DNA of 49,898 bases from an uncultured Alistipes sp. (GTDB lineage Bacteria; Bacteroidota; Bacteroidia; Bacteroidales; Rikenellaceae), in assembly GCA_944321765.1 (NCBI GenBank), contig CALUMQ010000033.1, forward strand, positions 1 to 49,898, read 5' to 3'. Below, piece after piece: positions 17,352 to 25,243 of this stretch (within the stretch, counting starts at the first letter, position 1; every line of letters starts with the position of its first letter). Both the position numbers and the translations under genes were made by a program. The notes beneath the pieces were generated by a model. That model did no database searches. It was given only the letters and a program-made list of their open reading frames with translations, and was not told the DNA's origin.

Positions 17352-17986
17352 GCCGTATGAATCAAGATCCGTCGCTCTTTGACGGCGGACGGCTCCTGCC
17401 GCTCGTCGAGGATTTCTATACGATTCAGGGGGAGGGGTTTCACGCCGGGAAGCCGGCCTATTTCATTCGTCTGGGAGGTTGTGACGTGGGGTGCCGGTGG
17501 TGCGACGCCAAGTACACGTGGAATCCCAAACTCTACCCGCCGACTGACGTACGGACGGTGATCGACCGTGCCACGGCATGTCCGGCACAGGCAATCGTCA
17601 TCACGGGCGGCGAGCCGCTGCTCTATCCGCTGGGCGTGCTGACCGAGACGTTGCGCGACCGGGGACTGGAGATCTTTCTCGAAACTTCCGGGTCGCATCC
17701 CTTCAGCGGGGTGTTCGACTGGGTATGCCTTTCGCCGAAGCGCCGGCAGCCTCCGCTGGACGAGGCTTTCGACCGTGCCGACGAACTGAAGGTGATCATC
17801 GAGTCGGAGGAGGATTTTGCCTGGGCCGAGCAGAATGCCGCCCGGGTACGTCCGACGTGCCGGCTCTACCTGCAGCCCGAGTGGAGCGTGTCGGAGCGTG
17901 TGATGCCTGCGCTGGTCGAATATGCCAAGGCGCATCCGCGGTGGAACATCTCCATCCAGACGCACAAATACATGAAGATTCCTTAA
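17348..17986 (+). CDS. queE: 7-carboxy-7-deazaguanine synthase (radical SAM)
   Basis: 212 residues. The radical-SAM motif is CDVGCRWC (CX3CX2C, about residues 41-48), followed by ITGGEPLL (about residue 83). QueE converts 6-carboxytetrahydropterin into 7-carboxy-7-deazaguanine in queuosine biosynthesis. The other pathway genes (queC, queD, queF) are not in the window. The ATG at 17348 overlaps the hpt stop by 4 bases; the longer frame from 17198 is antisense-free but lies within hpt and is not likely used. Confidence 0.93.
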   Translation: MSRMNQDPSLFDGGRLLPLVEDFYTIQGEGFHAGKPAYFIRLGGCDVGCRWCDAKYTWNPKLYPPTDVRTVIDRATACPAQAIVITGGEPLLYPLGVLTETLRDRGLEIFLETSGSHPFSGVFDWVCLSPKRRQPPLDEAFDRADELKVIIESEEDFAWAEQNAARVRPTCRLYLQPEWSVSERVMPALVEYAKAHPRWNISIQTHKYMKIP

Positions 17987-18032
17987 CGGCCGCGAGAGCC
18001 GCAGGAGCCGGGACGAACTTCCGAAACACCGC

Positions 18033-18308
18033 ATGAATATTCACCTGGGACGCAGATTCTGGATCGCCGCTACGGCGTTCATCATCCTCTTCACGATCTT
18101 CATCGTGGGGCGCAATGCCCTGCATGCCTTGAAGATCAAGCGGCAGATCAAGGTCCTGACGCGCGAAGAGGCCTATTATCGGGAGGCGATTGCCCGCGAC
18201 AGCACGCTGCTCGAGCGTTTGCGGTACGACGATTATCTGGAGGAGTATGCCCGGGAGCACTACCGCATGCAGCGTCGCGACGAGCATGTCTATATTATGG
18301 AGGATTGA
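18033..18308 (+). CDS. FtsB/DivIC-like septum formation initiator protein
   Basis: 91 residues. A single N-terminal membrane segment (about 10-28) is followed by a coiled-coil (about 30-65) and a short charged C-terminus containing YLEEYAREHYRMQRRDEHVYIME. This is the DivIC/FtsB layout, the periplasmic coiled-coil partner of FtsL and FtsQ in the division complex. It starts 46 bases after queE and is convergent with thiL across the terminator at 18353-18390. Confidence 0.87.
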   Translation: MNIHLGRRFWIAATAFIILFTIFIVGRNALHALKIKRQIKVLTREEAYYREAIARDSTLLERLRYDDYLEEYAREHYRMQRRDEHVYIMED

Positions 18309-18352
18309 GTGGAATCTGTGGCCGCCGGTCTGCGTTGTAAAGGATAATTTGA

Positions 18353-18390
18353 CAAAACGGACCCTTGCCGGGAGGCAGGGGCCCGTTTTG
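18353..18390. terminator. Bidirectional intrinsic terminator
   Basis: CAAAACGG-ACCCTTGCC pairs with GGCAGGGGCCCGTTTTG (one mismatch, one G-T pair) around a short GGGA loop; A and T runs at both ends serve the ftsB/divIC-like gene and thiL, which converge here. Confidence 0.82.
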
Positions 18391-18438
18391 TCTGATGACT
18401 TTTACGACCGGAGACTGCGGGGGCGCTCCTGTCTGTTA

Positions 18439-19377
18439 TTAGTAGTGCTCGAATCCGTGCCAGTCGAGTTCCTGAACCATCCCGTCGTGCAGCCACGTAA
18501 GGCCCGGCCGGGCGACAATGCGCCCGACAGGGTAGAGGGGCGCCCCGAAGCGGGCCTCGAAGGCTGCGGCCAGCGTGTCGGCCGCCTTCGCATCGGCGGT
18601 CAGCAGCAGCTTGTAGTCCTCGCCGCCGCAGGCGGCCGTGCGCAGGTCGGCACCTGCCGCTACGGGAATCGTTTCGAGGTCGATCTCGGCCCCGACACCC
18701 GACTGATCGAGGATGTGGCCGATGTCCGAGGCCAGTCCGTCGGAGAGATCCATCATGGCATGCACTTCAGGGTGCTCACCGAGCCAGATGCCTTCGGCTA
18801 CCTGCGGCTCGGGACGACGATGTGCATCGGCCAGCGGAGTCTCCAACCGTCCATCGAGAAGGTCGCGCAACCCGGCTCCCGACGCTCCCAATCGTCCTGC
18901 TACAAAAATCCTGTCGCCCGGGCGTGCGGCGCTGCGGCGCTTGATCCGCCCGGCGGCAACGCGTCCTATGGCCGTGACGTTGATCGTGATGCCGTTTTTC
19001 GAAGCGGTCGTATCGCCGCCGACCAGTGCCGCGCCGTAGCGCTCCGAGAGTTCCCGGTACCCCTCCATGAAAGCTTTGGCCCAGTCACCCGTGGCGTCCG
19101 ACGGCAGAGCTATCGAGAGCAGCGTCGCCACGGGGCGAGCGCCCATGGCCGCCACGTCGCTCAAGTTGACGGCCAGCGCTTTGGCGCCGAGGTCGCGGGC
19201 CGAGGTTGCGTGGCGCAGGAAGTGAACCCCCTCGACAAGCAGATCGGCGGTGAATACCAGTGCGTCGCCGTCTCCGAGGGGCAGTACGGCACAGTCGTCG
19301 CCGATTCCTTCGAATCCGTTTGTCGGGAGTGCGGCGAACGTGCGGCGGATATGGTCGATGAATCCGAATTCGGTCAT
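18439..19377 (-). CDS. thiL: Thiamine-monophosphate kinase
   Basis: 312 residues. ThiL phosphorylates thiamine phosphate to thiamine diphosphate with ATP. Motifs: GDDCAVL (about residue 26), FTADLLVEGVHF (about residue 42), NLSDVAAMGARP (about residue 70), GGDTTAS (about residue 116), and the C-terminal DLSDGLASD (about residue 210). The ATG at 19377 (MTEFGFIDHIRRTF) begins the PurM-like fold; the frame open upstream to 19854 is antisense to aroQ. A -7-like TACCTTTG is at 19410-19403 on the reverse strand, without an obvious -33. It is divergent from aroQ. Confidence 0.94.
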   Translation of the reverse strand: MTEFGFIDHIRRTFAALPTNGFEGIGDDCAVLPLGDGDALVFTADLLVEGVHFLRHATSARDLGAKALAVNLSDVAAMGARPVATLLSIALPSDATGDWAKAFMEGYRELSERYGAALVGGDTTASKNGITINVTAIGRVAAGRIKRRSAARPGDRIFVAGRLGASGAGLRDLLDGRLETPLADAHRRPEPQVAEGIWLGEHPEVHAMMDLSDGLASDIGHILDQSGVGAEIDLETIPVAAGADLRTAACGGEDYKLLLTADAKAADTLAAAFEARFGAPLYPVGRIVARPGLTWLHDGMVQELDWHGFEHY

Positions 19378-19461
19378 GATAGCGGTATGGTGGCTTTGAC
19401 GGCAAAGGTACCAAAAAATCGGCGCTTTTCTACTCCGGACCTCCGTTCCGGGGCGATAAAA

Positions 19462-19493
19462 TTTGGCAGTGCGCGCCGCATGCACTATCTTTG
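19462..19493 (+). promoter_or_regulatory. Promoter for aroQ
   Basis: TTTG at 19462-19465, 20 bases, then TATCTTTG at 19486-19493, a full match to the Bacteroidetes consensus. The predicted transcript starts about 28 bases before the aroQ ATG. Confidence 0.75.
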
Positions 19494-19527
19494 TCGGAGA
19501 TAAAAAACTTAGGGAAATCTCCAAACC

Positions 19528-19956
19528 ATGAAGATACTGATTCTCAATGGCCCGAATCTCAACCTGCAGGGTCGGCGCGATCCGGGTGTCTACGGGTCGC
19601 AGACCTTCGAGAGCTATTTCAAACAACTTCAGGCTCGTTATCCGCAGGTGACGTTCGGCTACTTCCAGTCGAATATCGAGGGCGAACTCATCGATGCCGT
19701 TCAGCAGGCTGACGGCTGCTACGACGGAGTGGTGCTCAACGCCGGAGGGTATACCCACACCTCCGTGGCGCTGCGCGATGCCGTGTCGGCCGTCTCGGTG
19801 CCGGTGGTCGAGGTACACATCTCCTCGATCCTCGCCCGCGAGGAGTTCCGCCACGTCTCGCTGCTGGCTCCCGTGGCCAAGGGGTCGATCATGGGCTTCG
19901 GACTCGATTCCTACCGCCTGGGTGTCGAGGCGTTGCTGCCCGGAGTGCAGCAGTAG
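19528..19956 (+). CDS. aroQ: 3-dehydroquinate dehydratase, type II
   Basis: 142 residues, normal for the dodecameric type II enzyme of the shikimate pathway. The N-terminus NGPNLNLQGRRDPGVYG holds the catalytic Arg (17) and Tyr (22). NAGGYTHTSVALRDA (about residue 71) and EVHISS (catalytic His, about residue 96) complete the site. No other aro genes are adjacent, and pyk follows after about 176 bases. Transcription is probably monocistronic from the promoter at 19462-19493. Confidence 0.96.
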   Translation: MKILILNGPNLNLQGRRDPGVYGSQTFESYFKQLQARYPQVTFGYFQSNIEGELIDAVQQADGCYDGVVLNAGGYTHTSVALRDAVSAVSVPVVEVHISSILAREEFRHVSLLAPVAKGSIMGFGLDSYRLGVEALLPGVQQ

Positions 19957-20132
19957 CGCAGCGATACGCAGGACGCGGCCTTTGGCCGAAAGCGCAGGGA
20001 CATTGCGCGCGTTGGAGGCTGTCTTCCCGACGGGAGACTGAATTCTGACGTGTGTCGACCCTTGCGGAGATGTCCGGCACGCTCCGTGCCGGGTGATTGT
20101 TAACTTTAGCAGATTGTCGTTTTATGTACAGA

Positions 20133-21602
20133 ATGAAAAAAACCAAGATCGTCGCCACGATGTCGGACTTCCGCTGCACGGAGGACTTCGTTGCCAAACT
20201 TTTCGATGCCGGCATGGATGTCGTGCGCATCAATTCGGCGCACGTCACCGAGCAGGGAGCCACGCAGATTGTCGAGACGGTGCACCGGGTGAATCCGGCC
20301 ATACCGATCATGATCGACACCAAGGGCCCCGAAATCCGTGTCACGACGATCGCCGACGAATACGGCAACAGCATCCATTTCGTTGCCGGCGACCGCGTGG
20401 CGGTGCGTGGCTCCGACGGCTCGGACCTCACCACCCGCAAGGTGGTCTACATGAATGTTCCCTCGATCGTGCGTGAAATTCCCGTGGGGGCCCGCATGCT
20501 CATTGCCGACGGCGAGCTGGAGATCCGCGTCGTGGGCAAGAACGACGAGGAGCTGGAGTGTGAATTCACGGTCGGGGGTGCGTTGCGTTCGCGCAAGAGC
20601 GTCAATGTCCCCGGGGTGTCGATCTCGCTTCCCTCGGTTACGGAGAAGGACCGGCGCTTCATCGAGTGGGCCGTGCGTCACGACGTCGACTTCATCGCCC
20701 ACTCGTTCGTGCGCTCGGCGCGCGATATCCGGGCCGTGCAGGAGATTCTCGACGCCCACGACAGCAAGATCAAGATCATCTCGAAGATCGAGAACCAGGA
20801 GGGGCTCGACAACATCGACGAGATCATCGAGGCATCGTACGGCATCATGGTGGCGCGCGGCGACCTGGGCGTGGAGCTTCCCGCGGAGGCGATCCCCAAC
20901 ACGCAGCGGCGGATTGTCGAGAAGTGCATCTGCGCCAAGCGCCCGGTGATCATCGCCACACAGATGCTCTATTCGATGGTCCATTCGCCTCGCCCGACGC
21001 GTGCCGAGGTGAGTGACGTGGCCAGCGCCATCTACGAGCGTGTCGACGCCGTGATGCTGAGCGACGAGACTGCCATGGGCGATTTCCCCGTGGAGTCTGT
21101 CGAGACGATGGCCCGTATTGCGCGGGAGATCGAGCGGGACGAGAAGCACTTCAAGCCGATGATCGACATGGACATGGTCTCGGTGAACCACGAAATCACG
21201 GCGCAGCTGGCCCGTTCGGCCGTGCGCGCCTCGACGAACCTGCCGATCAAATACGTGGTGCTCGACACGAAGACGGGCCGTACGGGGCGTTACCTGGCGG
21301 CATTCCGCGGGCGCAAGACCGTGATGGCCGTCTGCTATTCGCTGCATGCACAGCGCATTCTGGCTCTTTCGTACGGCGTGGTGCCGATCCTTCGCAACCA
21401 GGAGCTGCGGGACCGTTACCACTTCCTGGTCGACGCCCTGGAGTTCATCGACCAGTATCGCAAACTCGACGATGAGGATCTGCTGGCCATCGTGGGCGGC
21501 AGCTTCGGCCCCGACGGAGGCGCCTCGTACGTCGAGATCGCCAACGTGCGCAACATCCGCAAACGCAATGCGGAGATTGCGGCGCGGATTCCCGAACTCT
21601 AA
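20133..21602 (+). CDS. pyk: Pyruvate kinase
   Basis: 489 residues from the ATG at 20133 (MKKTKIVATMSDFRC); an ATG at 20124 would add three residues, and a TTG at 20097 twelve. Motifs: IMIDTKGPEIR (about residue 54), the active-site IISKIENQEGLDN (about residue 218) and MVARGDLGVELP (about residue 243). The C-terminal allosteric domain is present. The enzyme makes pyruvate and ATP from phosphoenolpyruvate at the end of glycolysis. A -7-like TAACTTTA at 20101-20108 lies before it without a clear -33, implying a leader of about 20 bases. The next gene starts 18 bases after its stop. Confidence 0.96.
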   Translation: MKKTKIVATMSDFRCTEDFVAKLFDAGMDVVRINSAHVTEQGATQIVETVHRVNPAIPIMIDTKGPEIRVTTIADEYGNSIHFVAGDRVAVRGSDGSDLTTRKVVYMNVPSIVREIPVGARMLIADGELEIRVVGKNDEELECEFTVGGALRSRKSVNVPGVSISLPSVTEKDRRFIEWAVRHDVDFIAHSFVRSARDIRAVQEILDAHDSKIKIISKIENQEGLDNIDEIIEASYGIMVARGDLGVELPAEAIPNTQRRIVEKCICAKRPVIIATQMLYSMVHSPRPTRAEVSDVASAIYERVDAVMLSDETAMGDFPVESVETMARIAREIERDEKHFKPMIDMDMVSVNHEITAQLARSAVRASTNLPIKYVVLDTKTGRTGRYLAAFRGRKTVMAVCYSLHAQRILALSYGVVPILRNQELRDRYHFLVDALEFIDQYRKLDDEDLLAIVGGSFGPDGGASYVEIANVRNIRKRNAEIAARIPEL

Positions 21603-21620
21603 TTCCGGGGAGCGACGACC

Positions 21621-23075
21621 GTGGCGGAGCAGCAACTCAGGGAGAAGGTGACGCAGGGCGTGGCGTGGAGCATGGCCGAGAAGATCGGCTCGATGCTCCT
21701 CTCGATGGCCGTGCGTCTGGTGATCCTGCGCCTGCTCACGCGCGAGATCATGGGTTACATGGCTATTCCCACGGCCATCGTCACCGTGCTGCTGGTGTTG
21801 GTCGACGGCGGCTTCTCACAGAGCCTCATCCGCCGCAAGGACCCTTCGCGCACGGACTACAAGTCGGTCTTTCTCTTCAACATGACCATTGCCGTGGCCT
21901 GCTACCTGCTGATGGTGGCCACGGCGCCGCTCGTGGCCCGGTGGTACGACATGCCTGTCATCGCCCAGATCGCTCCGGTCTTCTACCTGCTGCTGCCTCT
22001 GACGGCCCTGTGCGCCGTGCAGAATACGATCTTCATCCGGCAGTTCCGCTTCGCCCTGCTCTCGAAGGTCACCTTCTTCGCCTCGTTTGTCGGCGGGCTG
22101 GCGGCCATCGCCTGCGCGCTGGCCGGGTGGGGCATCTGGAGTCTTGTGGCCGAACGTGTCATCTCGGTGGGATTGCGTACGGCGATTCTGTGGTGGCTGA
22201 GCGACTGGCGCCCCCGGGGACGTTTCTCGATGCGCCCTCTGCGCGAGATGTCGGAATTCGGCTGCAGCCTGATGGCTACCGACCTGATCTCGAACTTCTA
22301 CAACAAGATCCCGCAATTCTTCCTCGGGTCACTCTATCCGGCCGCGACGCTCGGATCGTTCGACCAGGCCGTGAAGCTCAAGGACATGCCTGCCGTCACG
22401 GGTGTGCAGGCCGTGCAGAACGTCACCTATCCGGCCTTCTCGAAGATCCGCGACGAAAGGCCCAAACTCACCGAAAGCTACCGCCAGGTGGTGATGGTCG
22501 TCGCCTATGTCATGTTTCCCGTCATGCTGGGGCTCTCGGCCGTGGCTCACGATATGTTTGCCGTGCTGCTTTCTGATGAGTGGATGCCTACGGTGCCTTA
22601 CTTCGAGGTGGTCTGCCTGGCCGGACTCTTCTATCCCGTGGCTGTCATCTCGATGAACATCCTCAAGGCACGGAGTGCCGGACCGTTGATCGTGCGGCTC
22701 GAGATCCTCAAGAAGATCGTCATGACGGCGATCTTTGCCGTGACGATTCCCCATAGTGTCATGGCGGTCGTGTGGGGACTGGTGGCCATTGCCTTCTGTG
22801 AAATGACGATCAACTTCTTGGCGACCCTGCGCTTCACCGATCTTTCGCTGTACCGCTTCGTGCGTACGCTGCTGCCCGTGGCGCTGGTCTCCGTGACGAT
22901 GTATGCCGCCGTGCGGGGCGTGGCGCAGCTCCTGCCCGAAGAGGGGTTGCTGCGGCTGCTGGCCGAGATCGGCACCGGTGCCGTTGTGTACCTTCTGCTC
23001 TCGGTGGTATTCCGCCTCGAAGCGTTCCGCGAGGTGGCGGAGTTGCTGCGGAATCAACTGAAAAAGCGCTCCTGA
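21621..23075 (+). CDS. Polysaccharide flippase, Wzx/MOP family
   Basis: 484 residues from a GTG start at 21621, with GGGGAG at 21607-21612 at suitable distance. The N-terminus VTQGVAWSMAEKIGSMLLSMAVRLVILRLLT is typical of the lipopolysaccharide/O-antigen flippase group, and 12 to 14 hydrophobic segments are visible. The family moves lipid-linked sugars across the inner membrane. No glycosyltransferases are adjacent, so the substrate cannot be inferred. It follows pyk by 18 bases and probably shares its transcript, ending at the terminator at 23121-23160. Confidence 0.88.
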   Translation: MAEQQLREKVTQGVAWSMAEKIGSMLLSMAVRLVILRLLTREIMGYMAIPTAIVTVLLVLVDGGFSQSLIRRKDPSRTDYKSVFLFNMTIAVACYLLMVATAPLVARWYDMPVIAQIAPVFYLLLPLTALCAVQNTIFIRQFRFALLSKVTFFASFVGGLAAIACALAGWGIWSLVAERVISVGLRTAILWWLSDWRPRGRFSMRPLREMSEFGCSLMATDLISNFYNKIPQFFLGSLYPAATLGSFDQAVKLKDMPAVTGVQAVQNVTYPAFSKIRDERPKLTESYRQVVMVVAYVMFPVMLGLSAVAHDMFAVLLSDEWMPTVPYFEVVCLAGLFYPVAVISMNILKARSAGPLIVRLEILKKIVMTAIFAVTIPHSVMAVVWGLVAIAFCEMTINFLATLRFTDLSLYRFVRTLLPVALVSVTMYAAVRGVAQLLPEEGLLRLLAEIGTGAVVYLLLSVVFRLEAFREVAELLRNQLKKRS

Positions 23076-23120
23076 CGATCGGATGCCGAGTCATTCGGTC
23101 TCCGGGCCGCTCCGGCCCGC

Positions 23121-23160
23121 ATGAAAAAAAGCAGACGATTGCTTCGTCTGCTTTTTTCAT
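23121..23160. terminator. Bidirectional intrinsic terminator between flippase and buk
   Basis: A long stem ATGAAAAAAAGCAGACGA pairs with TCGTCTGCTTTTTTCAT around a 5-base loop, with one extra A in the left arm. It ends both the flippase transcript and the leftward ackA-ptb-buk transcript. A weaker G/C hairpin lies just left, at about 23104-23118. Confidence 0.88.
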
Positions 23161-23176
23161 GCCTGTTCAGCCCGGC

Positions 23177-24244
23177 TTATTTATAAACCTTCGGCGAGAT
23201 CTGGCCGCGCAGTACCGCCAGAGCATTGTGTACCAGCGCTTCGAGTTCGTTCTCTCCCGGGTAGACCGTGACGGGGGCGATGAACTGGCAATGCCGGCGA
23301 ATGTACTCCACCACCGGTTCGTTGTAGGCGATGCCTCCGGTGAGCAGGATACCCTGCACGTCGCCTTCGAGCACTGCGGCCATGGCTCCGATCTGTTTCG
23401 AGATGTTGTAGCACATGGCATCCAGCACCTTGCGGGCGCGTTGGTCTCCGCGGGCAATGCGCTCCATCACCTGGATGACGGAGTTCGTACCCAGGTAGGC
23501 GACCAGTCCGCCCTTGCTCGACACGAATTTGAGCAGCTCCTCCTCGGAATGCTGTCCCGAGAAGCAGGCTTTGATCAACTCGCTCGAAGGGATGCTTCCG
23601 GCGCGGTCGGGCGCAAAGGGCCCGTCGCCGTCGAGGGCGTTGTTCACATCGACGATCCTTCCCCTGCGATGTGCGGCTACCGATATGCCGCCACCCATGT
23701 GGGCGACGATCAGCCGGGCCTCCTCGTAGACAAGTCCCGTACGGCTGCAGTGCAGCCGGGCGATGGCCTTCTGGTTCAACGCATGGAAAATCGATTTGCG
23801 CTGACACATCGGCATGCCTGTGATGCGTGCCACGTCGTCCATCTCGTCGACCACCGGAGGATCGGCGATGTAGGCCTTCACCTTGGCCATGTGGGCAATT
23901 TGTGCCGCGAGGAGTCCCCCGAGGTTGCAGGCATGCTTCATCCGGGCGTTGCGCAGGTCGTAACGCATCCGCGAGTTGACCTCGTAGACGCCTGCCGGGA
24001 TGGGGCGGATCAATCCGCCGCGTCCGATGACGGCCGACAGATCGGCGAGTCGGAACTCTTTCTCCCGCAAGGCCGCGAGGATCAGCCCCCGCCGCCAGTC
24101 GAGTTGATCGAGGATATCCGGGTATTGGGCAAGTTCTTCGGTTGAGTGTCGAAGGGTTAAATCCAACAAAGGCCGCTCCTCATCATAGAGGGCGACCTTT
24201 GTGGATGTAGAGCCGGGATTTATTGCTAAAATCTTGTAGCCCAT
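23177..24244 (-). CDS. buk: Butyrate kinase (acyl kinase of the acetate kinase fold)
   Basis: 355 residues. The N-terminal ASKHA phosphate motif is ILAINPGSTSTKVALYDEE (about residues 5-22), with VAHMGGGISVAAH (about residue 205) and ILLTGGIAYNEPVV (about residue 320). Butyrate kinase converts butyryl phosphate and ADP to butyrate and ATP; members also act on branched-chain acyl phosphates. It is the last gene of the leftward ackA-ptb-buk run. The 52-base spacer before it holds an unusual short repeat at 24250-24299. Substrate assignment among C4/C5 acids is inference. Confidence 0.93.
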   Translation of the reverse strand: MGYKILAINPGSTSTKVALYDEERPLLDLTLRHSTEELAQYPDILDQLDWRRGLILAALREKEFRLADLSAVIGRGGLIRPIPAGVYEVNSRMRYDLRNARMKHACNLGGLLAAQIAHMAKVKAYIADPPVVDEMDDVARITGMPMCQRKSIFHALNQKAIARLHCSRTGLVYEEARLIVAHMGGGISVAAHRRGRIVDVNNALDGDGPFAPDRAGSIPSSELIKACFSGQHSEEELLKFVSSKGGLVAYLGTNSVIQVMERIARGDQRARKVLDAMCYNISKQIGAMAAVLEGDVQGILLTGGIAYNEPVVEYIRRHCQFIAPVTVYPGENELEALVHNALAVLRGQISPKVYK

Positions 24245-24249
24245 AAAGT

Positions 24250-24299
24250 TCTCGGTTCTGAGTTTAGGTGTTTGGTTTCAGGTTCAGGTTTCAGGTTTA
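24250..24299. repeat. Short tandem CCTGAAA-type repeat between ptb and buk
   Basis: On the plus strand imperfect units run GGTTTCA, GGTTCA, GGTTTCA, GGTTTAT at about 24274-24299, preceded by the related GAGTTTAGGTG. In mRNA sense the spacer is nearly free of G-rich ribosome-binding sequence. Its composition differs from the flanking genes. Confidence 0.7.
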
Positions 24300-25202
24300 T
24301 TTGGACGCCAGGCAGGCCAGGGCGATCGAGTAGAGCTTGGTCTTGCTCGTGTCGCCGCGCGAGGTGAGTACGCAGGGCACCTTCGTTCCCATAACCATGG
24401 CGGCGAGTTCGCCTCCGCAGAGGTGCGTCGTGCACTTGAAGAAGACGTTTGCCGATTCGAGGTTCGGGAAGAGCAGGCAGTCGGGATCTCCGGCTACGGA
24501 CGAGCCCTTGACCTTCTTGTGCTCGGCAACTTCCTTATAGAGAGCTACGTCGAGCGACAGGGGGCCGTCGATGATGACGTTTCCCAGCTGTCCGCGGTCG
24601 CCCATCTTGGCCAGCAGAGCGCCCTCGGTCGACGAAATGACACTCGGAAGCACCTGCTCCGAGGGGGCGATGCAGGCGATTTTGGGTGTGGTGATACCCA
24701 GCAGGTTGGCCGTGCGTGCGAGGTAGCCGATCTGGACCATCTTCTGCTTGAAGTCCGGCAGGGGGATCACCGCCACGTCCGAGATGATAAGCAGCTTGTG
24801 GTAGCAGGGCATCTCGACGATCGAGACGTGGCTCAGCACGCCCTTCGGCGGGAAGAGCCCGGCGTCCTTGTTCAGAATGCCGCGCATGTACTTGTCGGTC
24901 GACACGAGACCCTTCATCAATACGTCGGCGTTGCCCGACACGACGGCTGCCACGGCCTGCTGCACGCATTTCACATCGTTGGGTTCATTGACGATGTTGA
25001 AGGCCTTGATGTCGATGCCGTTCTCTTCGCACACCTGGGTGATGACCTCCTTGTCGCCATAGAGCGTCGGCTCCACGAGCCCCTCCTTGTAGGCCTCGTA
25101 GACGGCCTGCAGCGTGTGCGAGTCCTGACCGTAAGCTACGGCAAGACGTTTTTTACCCCGTTTTCTCGCCTCTTCGACGATTTCGGTAAGATGCTGAATC
25201 AT
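24297..25202 (-). CDS. ptb: Phosphate butyryltransferase-like acyltransferase
   Basis: 301 residues of the phosphate acetyl/butaryl transferase family. It exchanges CoA for phosphate on an acyl group. The conserved segments KGLVSTDKYMRGILNKDAG (about residue 96), LPDFKQKMVQI (about residue 148) and LLFPNLESANVFFK (about residue 246) match the Ptb type rather than the long Pta with a P-loop domain. It lies between ackA (41 bases) and buk (52 bases), so acyl-CoA to acyl phosphate to acid plus ATP can be carried out by this trio. No separate pta is in the window. Confidence 0.9.
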   Translation of the reverse strand: MIQHLTEIVEEARKRGKKRLAVAYGQDSHTLQAVYEAYKEGLVEPTLYGDKEVITQVCEENGIDIKAFNIVNEPNDVKCVQQAVAAVVSGNADVLMKGLVSTDKYMRGILNKDAGLFPPKGVLSHVSIVEMPCYHKLLIISDVAVIPLPDFKQKMVQIGYLARTANLLGITTPKIACIAPSEQVLPSVISSTEGALLAKMGDRGQLGNVIIDGPLSLDVALYKEVAEHKKVKGSSVAGDPDCLLFPNLESANVFFKCTTHLCGGELAAMVMGTKVPCVLTSRGDTSKTKLYSIALACLASK

Positions 25203-25243
25203 GACTTTCTGTTTTTATGTCGGAATAATCTGTTTGTTGCGGT

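Noticed and set aside
18190-19503. Rightward open frame opposite thiL
   Set aside because: thiL on the reverse strand is complete with all motifs, and this frame crosses a terminator.
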